This document shows, piece by piece, positions 25,469-32,732 of a DNA stretch of 39,378 nucleotides (position 1 is the first letter of the stretch; each line of letters opens with the position of its first letter). A program made the translations under genes and the position numbers. This DNA is from Spirochaetota bacterium (GTDB lineage: Bacteria > Spirochaetota > UBA12135 > COTS27 > JAFLEE01), in contig JAFLEE010000049.1 in NCBI GenBank assembly GCA_017302015.1, positions 1-39,378 of the forward strand, given 5' to 3'. Below the pieces are notes generated by a model. The model was not told the origin of the DNA, ran no database searches, and worked only from the letters and a program-made list of their open reading frames with translations.

Positions 25469-26002
25469 CTAGTAATTTTTGAGGATGAGCCAGGTCATGC
25501 CGGGCATCAGGGTGCCGTAGCCCAAGCGCACCGCCCAGGGCACCTTGGCGATCGTGACCATGCGGCCGAAGGGGAACTTCAGCCAAAAATTTTCCGCGTC
25601 GTAGCGGAACGTGCCGAGGGCGAGATAGAGGCTCTCGATGGCGTTGCCCACGAGGAAGAAGGAAAGGAAAAGCCCCGCCAAGGGATGCAGGGCGGGAAGG
25701 AAGTCCCCCAACAGGCGCGCGAGGGAGACCGACAAACCCGCCACGCCCACCCAGCCCGAGGAGACGAGCAGGTTGATGTCGGTGCGGGCGAGGGTGAAGA
25801 AGGAGGGCTTGATCTCGGGGTTGTAGATCCACATGCGGTCGGTGACCACCTCGAAGAAGAGGCCGGCGAGGTAGAACACCACCGCCTCTTTGACGGCGAT
25901 CCCCCCGTAGGCGAGGCCCGCGGTCAAGCCGAGCGCGGTGAGCGCGAGCACGCGCCATTCGGTGGGGGTGAGTCGCGCGGGACCCGGGGCGGAGGCGCTC
26001 AT
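25469..26002 (-). CDS. Polytopic membrane protein, partner of the lycopene-cyclase-like protein
   Basis: A 177-residue protein with about five hydrophobic segments. It carries FFEVVTDRMWIYNPEIKPSF (about residues 45-64), where D-x-x-W-x-YNPE matches the start of the lycopene-cyclase domain pattern, and ends with RLGYGTLMPGMTWLILKNY. No Glu-Glu-x-x-F motif follows, so it may be a half-domain or a structural partner. The frame is open further upstream, but ATG 26002 forms an ATGA overlap with the stop of the 41-codon aldo/keto-reductase stub. No strong Shine-Dalgarno is seen for this start, which fits translation coupled to the stub. The next gene starts 21 bases downstream. No named family could be assigned with confidence. 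Confidence 0.75.
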   Translation of the reverse strand: MSASAPGPARLTPTEWRVLALTALGLTAGLAYGGIAVKEAVVFYLAGLFFEVVTDRMWIYNPEIKPSFFTLARTDINLLVSSGWVGVAGLSVSLARLLGDFLPALHPLAGLFLSFFLVGNAIESLYLALGTFRYDAENFWLKFPFGRMVTIAKVPWAVRLGYGTLMPGMTWLILKNY

Positions 26003-26124
26003 GGCAGCGCGTTTCCCGCTTTCAGAGCGGCGGCCTCCTTGGGGCCCAATTTGGCGATGCGCATGCACCCCAAGGAGATCTCAGAGGCCAGGAGGCCGCT
26101 CTTGCCTAGATCGATCATCTTCAT
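25999..26124 (-). pseudogene. Aldo/keto reductase N-terminal stub (41 codons), coupled to the next gene by ATGA
   Basis: ATG 26124 has GGAG five bases upstream and opens a 41-codon frame: MKMIDLGKSGLLASEISLGC, MRIAKLGPKEAAALKAG, NALP, then TGA. Residues 1-36 match the start of YdhF-type aldo/keto reductases, whose pattern is xxxIxLGxSGLxVSEIxLGCMRIAxLxxxEAAAL followed by the catalytic FDxADIYG region, which is absent here. The frame then ends and the TGA overlaps the ATG of the following membrane gene as ATGA. It is either a pseudogene left by deletion of about 270 codons, or a remnant kept as a translated leader that delivers ribosomes to the operon. The intact ribosome site and the precise ATGA overlap argue that translation of the stub still matters. 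Confidence 0.7.
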
Positions 26125-26419
26125 GGGGGCTCCGTAACTTTCGGGGGATGCCCCGGATTATCCCATCGGTCATTGACGGGTTGCCGGGGCCCACCCCCCT
26201 TGCCGGAATGGTTTATACGTGCTCAGGTTTTTGGGATGTGCCTCCGGCCCCTATACTCGGCTTGAGTCCCCTCGACCCCATCGGACCACTCCTATCACGA
26301 CGAGGACCGGCGGGCATGCGGCGTGGTTTCCGCTGGATCGAAGCAGCATGTTTTCCATCAAATCCGTCCATGCCCCCAGGGCAGAATTCGGGGGAAAATG
26401 GGCGTAGGAGCCTTCCGCC

Positions 26420-28426
26420 ATGTCCCCTTCCCCCCGTCCCCTCCCCACCCGCCAGGTGCACCTCGATTTCCATACCTCCGAACACATGCCCGGCGTGGGG
26501 TCGCGCTTCTCGAAAAAGCAGTGGCAGGACTCCCTGCGCCTGGGTCGGGTGAACCAGATCAATGTCTTCGCGAAGTGCCACCATAGTTGGAGTTATTACC
26601 CGACGAAAGTCGGCAAGACGCATCCCACCCTCGAGATCGACCTCCTCGGGGCCCAGCTCGAGGCCAGCCACGGGATCGGCGTGGTGAGCCCCATCTATTA
26701 CACGGTGGGCTGGTCGGCCATGGACGCCGAAGTCCACCCCGATTGGTGCGTACGGGAGCGGAGCGGGGCCATCCACACCGCGGGGCCCTGGAACCTCGAG
26801 GCGAAACCGGAGGACGAGAAGCCCTGGGGGTGGAAATGGATGTGCGCGGTCGCGGGAGGGCCCTACCACCGGCACATCCTCGAGCAGGTCGAGGAGATCT
26901 GCCGCCTCTACCCCGTGGACGGTTTCTTCTTCGACATCTACGGCGACAACGAATGCCATTGCGACGCCTGCAAAGCCCGCATGGCCGCCGAGGGCGTGGA
27001 CGCCTCGGACCCCCGGGCCGTCATCCGCAGTTACACCGCCGCCATGAAGGCCCACACCCGGGAGGTGAAGGCCCTCATCCTGCGCCACCATCCCGCGGCC
27101 ACCGTCTTCTTCAACGGCCTGCCCCACGTGGGCGACACCGAGCGCTTCCACCAGCGCCTCTTCGAAGTGAACACCCAGCAGGAACTCGAGGACCTGCCGA
27201 CGACCTGGGGCGGCTACGACAAGCTCCCCCTCGAGGCCAAATACCACCTCGGCCAGGGCTCAAAGGTCCTCGCCATGAGCGGCAAGTTCCACAAATCGTG
27301 GGGCGAGTTCGGGGGCTTCAAGCACCCCGACGCCATCCGCTACGAGGCCGCCGCCATGATCGCCCAGGGCGTCTGCTGCAATTTCGGCGACCACATGCAC
27401 CCCGTGGGCGAACTCGACGCGGGCACCTACGGGAACCTCGGGCAGGCCTTCGAATACGTCGAAAAAATCGAAGCCTTCGGCCCCGGCGGCCTGCCCTATT
27501 CCCGGCTCGGCCTCTGGTTGACCCTCTGCGACGAGGCCGACCGGGGCGCGGCCACGCTCCTCCTCGAACTGCACCGGGACTTCGTCATCGCCGATGAAGC
27601 GAACCTCGCCTCCCTCGGGACGCTGGTGCTCCCGAGCCAAGCCGTCCTCACCGAAGGCCAGGCGAAAGCCATCCAAGCCTGGGTGACGGCGGGCGGGCGC
27701 CTCTTCGTCTTCGGGGAAGGCGCGCTGAACCTCTCCAAGACCCGCTCCCTCCTCGACCTCGGCGTCGAGTACCTCGGCCCCTCGGAATACAAGATCGATT
27801 ACACCGTGGCGGGACCCGAGCTCGCCGAGGGCCTCGTGCCCACGCCGTTCCTCAATTACAAATCGGGGCTCCGCACCCGACTGACCGGCGCCGCGCCCCT
27901 GGCCATGGTGCGCGAACCGTACTTCAATCGAAGCTACGGCAAGTACTGCGGCCATGCCAATACGCCCTACCGCCTCGAGGACAGCCCCTACCCCGCCGTG
28001 GCGGCCCGGGGGAATACGGTCTTCGTCGCCCACCCCCTCGACCGCCTCTACCTCACCGACGGCGTCCGCCTCCACCGCGATCTCGTTGGGAAGCTGCTTC
28101 GCCGCCTCGACCCGCACCCCGTCTTCCGGGTCGAGGGGCTCCCCAGCAGCGGCCGCATCAACCTGCTCCATCAAAAGGACCAGGGCCGTTTCGTCGCGCA
28201 CCTCCTCTATAGCCCCGTGCTCCAGCGGGGCTCGGTGAAGGTGATCGAAGACTTTCCGCCGATCGCCGGGGTTCGCGCGGAGTTCCGGCTCCCCGAAAAA
28301 GTGCGCGCGGTGCGGGCCATCCCCTCGGGAGAAGCGCTCCCCTTCCGAACGCAGGGGGAGGCGATCTCCGTGGAGGTGCCGACCTTCGCCATGCATACGG
28401 CGCTGGTGCTGGAATACGGGCTGTAG
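26420..28426 (+). CDS. GH151-like glycoside hydrolase (TIM barrel with beta-galactosidase trimerisation-like domain)
   Basis: A 668-residue cytoplasmic protein. It opens with RQVHLDFHTSEHMPGVGSRF, followed by INVFAKCHHSWSYYPTKVGK, both hallmarks of a TIM-barrel group that includes GH151 alpha-L-fucosidases. The likely nucleophile Asp172 is in VDGFFFDIYGDNECHCDACK (about 166-185), a motif with a C-x-C-x-x-C cysteine cluster. A trimerisation-like flavodoxin-fold domain follows (about 385-520: LGTLVLPSQAVLTEGQAKAI, GGRLFVFGEGAL) and a C-terminal beta-domain ends the protein. The order is that of GH42/GH29-like enzymes. AGGAG lies 9 bases before ATG 26420. It is divergent from the membrane operon and upstream of the secreted 292-residue protein and the sugar kinase. 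Fucosidase activity is an inference from the motifs only. Confidence 0.8.
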   Translation: MSPSPRPLPTRQVHLDFHTSEHMPGVGSRFSKKQWQDSLRLGRVNQINVFAKCHHSWSYYPTKVGKTHPTLEIDLLGAQLEASHGIGVVSPIYYTVGWSAMDAEVHPDWCVRERSGAIHTAGPWNLEAKPEDEKPWGWKWMCAVAGGPYHRHILEQVEEICRLYPVDGFFFDIYGDNECHCDACKARMAAEGVDASDPRAVIRSYTAAMKAHTREVKALILRHHPAATVFFNGLPHVGDTERFHQRLFEVNTQQELEDLPTTWGGYDKLPLEAKYHLGQGSKVLAMSGKFHKSWGEFGGFKHPDAIRYEAAAMIAQGVCCNFGDHMHPVGELDAGTYGNLGQAFEYVEKIEAFGPGGLPYSRLGLWLTLCDEADRGAATLLLELHRDFVIADEANLASLGTLVLPSQAVLTEGQAKAIQAWVTAGGRLFVFGEGALNLSKTRSLLDLGVEYLGPSEYKIDYTVAGPELAEGLVPTPFLNYKSGLRTRLTGAAPLAMVREPYFNRSYGKYCGHANTPYRLEDSPYPAVAARGNTVFVAHPLDRLYLTDGVRLHRDLVGKLLRRLDPHPVFRVEGLPSSGRINLLHQKDQGRFVAHLLYSPVLQRGSVKVIEDFPPIAGVRAEFRLPEKVRAVRAIPSGEALPFRTQGEAISVEVPTFAMHTALVLEYGL

Positions 28427-28583
28427 AAACGCCGGCGCCGGGTTCCCTTTGGGGGCTAAAGAAAATCCCGGTCCTTTCCCTCGCTTCCGCAACAAAGGTT
28501 TCTATTTTGGAGCCTATCTTGGCTATGGGTTCCCTAAGCGGTCCGAAAACCACAGCAAACACGGACTCCGAGCCCCATTTGGT

Positions 28584-28612
28584 TTGAGGAAAATCACGGG
28601 TCATCATAAATT
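28584..28612 (+). promoter_or_regulatory. Sigma-70-like promoter of the secreted 292-residue protein, start-proximal
   Basis: TTGAGG at 28584-28589, a 17-base spacer, then TAAATT at 28607-28612. The -10 ends 5 bases before ATG 28618, so the predicted first transcribed base falls at the ATG and the mRNA would be leaderless. No Shine-Dalgarno is visible. Confidence 0.5.
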
Positions 28613-28617
28613 ACGCC

Positions 28618-29496
28618 ATGCGCGTCTCCACCCTTTTCCTCGCCCTCCTGCTCGCCCTACCCTTGACCGCGGAGTTCATCCCCGGTTTCCGCGAGTTCCG
28701 CTACTTCATGTCGCCCCCCGAAGTGAAGAACCTGCTGGCGAAAGAGGGGTTCTCCGCCGGTGACCTCACGGAAACCTTCGGCGAACTCTACCTGAAGCCC
28801 TATATCGCCCAAGACTTCACCGCCTACGAACGCCGGGGCCGGCAATTCTACTCCTGCTCCTTCACCACCAATATCCGCGGGCTCATCGCGGCGACCGAGG
28901 GCAAGGTCTTCCACCTCACCAGCCGCAATGCCCTCGACTTCATGCAGATTTCGATCCCCCCCTTCCGCACCACCAATGACTACCGGGAATGGGAACAGAA
29001 ATATCTCTTCTATAAGAACCCCGCGGCCGAGGCCCAGGGCCTGGTCACGAACGCCTACCAACTCTTCGCCATCGTCTTCACCTACCGCGGTTTCGAGAAC
29101 ACGGGCGACTGGAGTTTCTTGAAGCCGGGCACCCTGGCCGAGGTGGAGAAGGAACTCCGCGCCCAGTACGGGCTTCCCGATTACGTCGACCTCACCCTCC
29201 ACGACCGCCTCACCCGCATCATGCGCCAGAGTTACCGCCACACCCTCAGCGGCGGGAACACCACCGATTACCGCCTCGACGTGCAAGTCACCGCCAGTTG
29301 GGCCCGCTTCGGGGGCCGCGAGGCGAACCTGCAGATCACCCACATGACCGAGCAATTCTCCGCCCTCTTCCTCATCAACCTGAGCCTCGGCGATTATAAG
29401 GTCCCCTCCCTCGATTGGAGCCAGATCATCGGGGGACGCGAAGCCATGCTGAAAGCCGGGCGCGTCTTCGGCGAAGACCAGCCCATCCACCGCTAG
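28618..29496 (+). CDS. Secreted protein of unknown function
   Basis: A 292-residue protein. A signal peptide covers about residues 1-19 (MRVSTLFLALLLALPLTAEF). The mature part is rich in aromatic residues and short strands (YFMSPPEVKNLLAKEGF, GRQFYSCSFTTNIRG, RTTNDYREWEQKYLFYKN, YQLFAIVFTYRGFENTGDW) and has no cysteine pairs, metal motif or repeat I can name. Periplasmic or outer-membrane location is inferred from the signal peptide; there is no lipobox. The PfkB sugar kinase gene starts 24 bases after its stop, so they are probably co-transcribed, but no functional link is evident. The promoter lies directly upstream, apparently without a leader. Confidence 0.8.
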   Translation: MRVSTLFLALLLALPLTAEFIPGFREFRYFMSPPEVKNLLAKEGFSAGDLTETFGELYLKPYIAQDFTAYERRGRQFYSCSFTTNIRGLIAATEGKVFHLTSRNALDFMQISIPPFRTTNDYREWEQKYLFYKNPAAEAQGLVTNAYQLFAIVFTYRGFENTGDWSFLKPGTLAEVEKELRAQYGLPDYVDLTLHDRLTRIMRQSYRHTLSGGNTTDYRLDVQVTASWARFGGREANLQITHMTEQFSALFLINLSLGDYKVPSLDWSQIIGGREAMLKAGRVFGEDQPIHR

Positions 29497-29520
29497 CGCC
29501 CGCCGCGGCGACCTTTCCCC

Positions 29521-30423
29521 ATGGGCGCCCCTCCCCTACGTCTCCTCTGCTACGGCGAGGTCCTCTGGGACCTCATCGAGGGCGTGCCCCATCTCGGCGG
29601 GGCCCCGTTCAACGTGGCCGCCCACGCCAGCCGCCTCGGCGTCGAGGCCTGGCTCATGAGCGCGGTGGGGGACGATGAACTCGGCCTGCGCGCGCTCTCC
29701 GAGATCCGCCGCCACGGCATCAAGAGCGAATTGGTGCAGGTCCTCCCCGGTGTGCCGACGGGCACCGTCGCGGTGACGCTCCATGCCGGGGGCCAGCCGA
29801 GCTACGTCATCCACGAGGGCGTCGCCTGGGACCGCATCGCGGCGGAGGAAGGCCGGCTCTCCAAACTCGGCGACCTCGGCTTCTCCATGCTCGTCTACGG
29901 CAGCCTCGCCCAACGGGCCCCCGCCTCCCGCGCCTGCCTGGACCGGGTCCGCAAGACCCTCCTCGACGTGCCCGGCTTCTTCGACGTGAACCTGCGCCAG
30001 AATTTCTACGACCGCGAAACCCTCGAAGCCTCGCTCGCGAGCGCCACCTTCCTGAAACTGAACGGCGACGAGGTCGGCGTACTCTCGCGCCTGCTCTTCG
30101 GCTTGCCCGTCGCCCACGCCGAGTTCTGCCGCCTGGCGAGGGACCGCTACGGCATCGACCTCGTGATCGTCACGCTGGGCGCGCAGGGGGCCCTGGTCGC
30201 CGACGCCGAAGGCGTGCGACAGGCGCCCGGCGATCCCGTGAAGGTCGTCGACGCCGTCGGCGCGGGCGATGCGTTCTCCGCCGCCTTCCTCCAGGGGCAA
30301 CTTTCGGGCATGGATCCCCTCTCTGCGGTCTCCCGCGCCAACCGCCTCGGCGCGTACGTCGCCGGACAGCGGGGCGCCGTGCCGGAATACGACCGGCGCA
30401 TCCTCGAGGATTTGGAGATCTGA
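29521..30423 (+). CDS. PfkB-family sugar kinase (fructokinase-like)
   Basis: A 300-residue ribokinase-family kinase that phosphorylates a sugar with ATP. The sugar-binding N-terminal motif is GEVLWDLIEGVPHLGGAPFNVAAHASRLG and the catalytic ATP-site motif is VDAVGAGDAFSAAFLQG, with Asp in GAGD as the general base. The glycine-rich GDDELG and the DVNLRQNFYD stretch are typical of fructokinase-type members. Substrate assignment to fructose is likely but not proven. No Shine-Dalgarno is visible before ATG 29521, 24 bases after the preceding stop. It sits with the glycoside hydrolase and upstream of the polyphosphate/PFK genes, and would feed sugars into glycolysis. Confidence 0.9.
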   Translation: MGAPPLRLLCYGEVLWDLIEGVPHLGGAPFNVAAHASRLGVEAWLMSAVGDDELGLRALSEIRRHGIKSELVQVLPGVPTGTVAVTLHAGGQPSYVIHEGVAWDRIAAEEGRLSKLGDLGFSMLVYGSLAQRAPASRACLDRVRKTLLDVPGFFDVNLRQNFYDRETLEASLASATFLKLNGDEVGVLSRLLFGLPVAHAEFCRLARDRYGIDLVIVTLGAQGALVADAEGVRQAPGDPVKVVDAVGAGDAFSAAFLQGQLSGMDPLSAVSRANRLGAYVAGQRGAVPEYDRRILEDLEI

Positions 30424-30524
30424 TCCCGGGAACCCGCGGTGTCGCATTTGCTCCCCGCGGGAATCTGAAATCCCGCAACCCCCGTTTACCGGACGCCCTC
30501 GCCCGCGTCCTCGAGGCCGATTCC

Positions 30525-30589
30525 GCGAAAATTATTCGCCCTTCCCTTGATATCCCCAGTGGGCCGATCTATTCTTTTTTCATCGGCCC
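30525..30589. promoter_or_regulatory. Two stem-loops in the kinase to CZB-like intergenic gap
   Basis: First hairpin GCGAA (30525-30529) with TTCGC (30535-30539). Second hairpin GGGCCGAT (30561-30568) with ATCGGCCC (30582-30589), 8 pairs, enclosing a T-rich loop of 13 bases. Neither is followed by a T-tract, so a simple terminator is unlikely. The second lies about 40 bases upstream of ATG 30629 and could be an operator or attenuation structure. Confidence 0.4.
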
Positions 30590-30628
30590 GACGCCAGTGA
30601 TCCTCCGCCGGACCTCAAGGGGCCCCCG

Positions 30629-31072
30629 ATGCGATTCTTCGAAGAAGTCCAGGTCGCCGCGTTCGCGTTCAATCTGTGGAGGCGCCGCTTCGCCCGCGCG
30701 GTGATGAGCGGCCGCATCGAGGCGATCGAGGCCGAACTCGGTCCCGGGAAAAAAGACGAGTTCAGCCTCTGGCTCGAGAGTTGCCGCGAAACCGACCGGT
30801 TGAAGCGCTCCCCCACCCTCGCGGCCGTCGAGACGATCCACGCCGAAACCCGGCGACTCGCCGGGGCGATCCTCGAGTGCCTCAAGGAGGGGCGCCAAGA
30901 CGAGGCGCTCCAGCTCCTGGGCCCCGACCGCGCCTTCAGCATGCTCTCCCATCGCCTGATCGTGAAACTCACCCACTGGAAGCGCCATGCGCTGCTGCGA
31001 AATCTCCACCGCCAAATGGGGCGCATCGGGCGCCAGGTGCGCAAGACCGTGGCGGGGGCCATGACGGCCTGA
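30629..31072 (+). CDS. Small all-helical protein, CZB-domain-like with zinc ligands mostly lost
   Basis: A 147-residue helical protein that I cannot assign with certainty. Its helices echo the chemoreceptor zinc-binding (CZB) four-helix bundle: FNLWRRRFARAVMSG (14-28) sits where CZB has DHxxWKxxL, EFSLWL (44-49) where CZB has CxxGxWL, and VETIHAETRRLAGAILECLK (67-86) where CZB has the HxxxH helix. Only the first His of the HxxxH pair remains; the other zinc ligands are replaced, so zinc binding as in real CZB is unlikely. The C-terminus is strongly basic (about 115-147). AAGGGG precedes ATG 30629. The gene lies 103 bases before the Ppx gene on the same strand. The CZB resemblance is inference by eye. 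Confidence 0.65.
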   Translation: MRFFEEVQVAAFAFNLWRRRFARAVMSGRIEAIEAELGPGKKDEFSLWLESCRETDRLKRSPTLAAVETIHAETRRLAGAILECLKEGRQDEALQLLGPDRAFSMLSHRLIVKLTHWKRHALLRNLHRQMGRIGRQVRKTVAGAMTA

Positions 31073-31163
31073 GGCGATCGCCCATGGGCCCCTGATCCGC
31101 ATGGCGTGGGATGGTGAACGCCGGGTGGAGGCCGACCGCAAAGGTCCCCCCGACGCCCGATGC

Positions 31164-31169
31164 TAAAAT
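31164..31169 (+). promoter_or_regulatory. Putative -10 box of the Ppx-PPK-PFK operon
   Basis: TAAAAT ends 6 bases before GTG 31176, so transcription would begin at the start codon. There is no clear -35 at 16-18 bases and no Shine-Dalgarno. Confidence 0.4.
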
Positions 31170-31175
31170 CTCCCC

Positions 31176-32732
31176 GTGCCCCCCCCCGATGAACGACCCG
31201 TTGCGGTTATCGAAATCGGCTCCTCCGCCATCCATTTGACCGTCGCCCAGGCCACCCGGGGCGACACCCCGGCCTGGAACGTGGTCGAAGACCTCACACG
31301 GGGCATCCGCATCTCCAAAGATGCCGTCTCCCAAGGGGCGATCTCGAGGGAAACCGTCGACGAGGTGCTCTCGGTGCTGAAACTCTGGAAGCGCACCTGC
31401 GAGGCCAACGACGTCGCGCGCATCCGCACCGTGGTGACCTCGGGCGTGCTCGAGGCCTCCAACGCCGAGATCTTCCTCGACAATCTGCGCACCTTCGCCG
31501 GTCTCGATCCCGAGCCCCTCTCGACCATCCAAGAGACCGCCTGGCTCTACCTCGCGCTCCGGGGCCGGGAGGGCGCCCCCGGCCGCGTCGGGCCGCAGGC
31601 CATGCTCAAAGTCGGCGCGGCCACGAGCCTGCTGACGGTCTTCGATTCGAGCCTCATCCTCGCCCAGATCACCCTGCCCCTGGGCCTCGTGCGCATGCGC
31701 CAGATCTTCGAATCCCTGCCCCAGCGGGAGATGGATTTCGGGGCCTACCTCGAGGCGAGCATCGACCACGAACTCCGCCTCATGGAGGACGCCCTGCCCG
31801 TGCGCCGGGTCGAGCAGGTCTACGGCTTCGGCAACGAACTCGAGGCCATGCGCTCGGCGATGGGCTTCAAGGCCGGCGATCCGCCCTTCGCCCGGGAACG
31901 CCTGGGGCCCTTCCTCGACGGGGTGGCGGAACTCGGGCGCGACGGTCTCTGCCGCCGCCACGGCGTGCCCTACGACCTCACCGAGCATTTCCATCCCGCC
32001 GGGCGCATCCTCGATCGGGTGGCCGCCTGGTTCGATTGCCGCACGGTCGAACTCGCGCCGGTGACCCTGCGCGACGGGCTCGTCCCCGAGTTCCACCAGG
32101 GGGGGCCCGGGCCCGAGGACCTGGCGCGCCGCGAGCGCCAACTCCACGCCGACGCCCTGGCGGTGGGGCGGGCCTTCCGCTTCGACGAGCGCCACGCCTC
32201 CTCGGTGGCGGAGTATTCCCTCACCCTTTTCGACCTGACCCAAGACGTCCACCGACTCGGACCGCGGGAGCGGCAATGGCTGATGGCGGCCGCGCTGCTC
32301 CACGACGTGGGCTACGCCATCTCCTACAACGCCCACCACAAGCACAGCCACTACATCATCCAATCCCGCGATTTCTTCTACCTCTCCGACGCCGAGCGCT
32401 CGATCATCGCCCTCGCCGCGCGCTACCACCGCAAGGCCGGCCCCAAGGCCACCCACGTCGAGTTCGAGAACCTCTCCCGGGCCGACCGCATGACGGTGCT
32501 GAAGCTCGCCTCCATGCTGCGCATCGCGGAGGCCCTCGACTATTCCCGCGACCACCGCGTGGCCTCCCTCCACGCGCGCCGGGAGCCCGGGCGCATCGTG
32601 CTCTGCTGCACCATCGCCGACCAGATCTTCGGCGAGATCTACTCGTTCAACGACAAGAAGGAGCTCTTCGAGGAACTCTTCGGGCTGCGCCTCTCCATCG
32701 AGACGGCGCCGCTACCCGGGGCGGCCCCGTGA
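31176..32732 (+). CDS. ppx: Exopolyphosphatase / pppGpp phosphohydrolase (Ppx/GppA) with HD domain, GTG start
   Basis: A 518-residue two-domain protein that removes terminal phosphate from polyphosphate, and possibly from pppGpp. The N-terminal ASKHA fold starts VIEIGSSAIHLTVAQ (family pattern DIGSNSxxL, with Asp replaced by Glu here), followed by VVTSGVLEASNAE and KVGAATSLLTVFDSS in place of the usual DIGGGSTE. The C-terminal HD domain is clear: AALLHDVGYAISYNAHHKHS then ARYHRK. The Glu and Lys changes at the two ASKHA loops may reduce or alter catalysis. It begins with GTG 31176 without leader. The stop TGA overlaps the polyphosphate kinase GTG by 4 bases (GTGA), so the degrading and synthesising enzymes are coupled. 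Confidence 0.88.
   Translation: MPPPDERPVAVIEIGSSAIHLTVAQATRGDTPAWNVVEDLTRGIRISKDAVSQGAISRETVDEVLSVLKLWKRTCEANDVARIRTVVTSGVLEASNAEIFLDNLRTFAGLDPEPLSTIQETAWLYLALRGREGAPGRVGPQAMLKVGAATSLLTVFDSSLILAQITLPLGLVRMRQIFESLPQREMDFGAYLEASIDHELRLMEDALPVRRVEQVYGFGNELEAMRSAMGFKAGDPPFARERLGPFLDGVAELGRDGLCRRHGVPYDLTEHFHPAGRILDRVAAWFDCRTVELAPVTLRDGLVPEFHQGGPGPEDLARRERQLHADALAVGRAFRFDERHASSVAEYSLTLFDLTQDVHRLGPRERQWLMAAALLHDVGYAISYNAHHKHSHYIIQSRDFFYLSDAERSIIALAARYHRKAGPKATHVEFENLSRADRMTVLKLASMLRIAEALDYSRDHRVASLHARREPGRIVLCCTIADQIFGEIYSFNDKKELFEELFGLRLSIETAPLPGAAP

Noticed and set aside
24824-26137. 437-codon plus-strand frame opposite the membrane operon
   Set aside because: Highly charged His/Glu/Asp/Gly translation without domains; the minus strand has coupled membrane genes.
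26219-26407. 62-codon plus-strand frame in the divergent gap before the GH151-like gene
   Set aside because: No ribosome site and no recognisable motif; likely chance.
32036-32728. Upstream extension of polyphosphate kinase
   Set aside because: The frame is open but reads Arg/Pro repeats out of frame within the phosphatase gene; family homology begins at GTG 32729.
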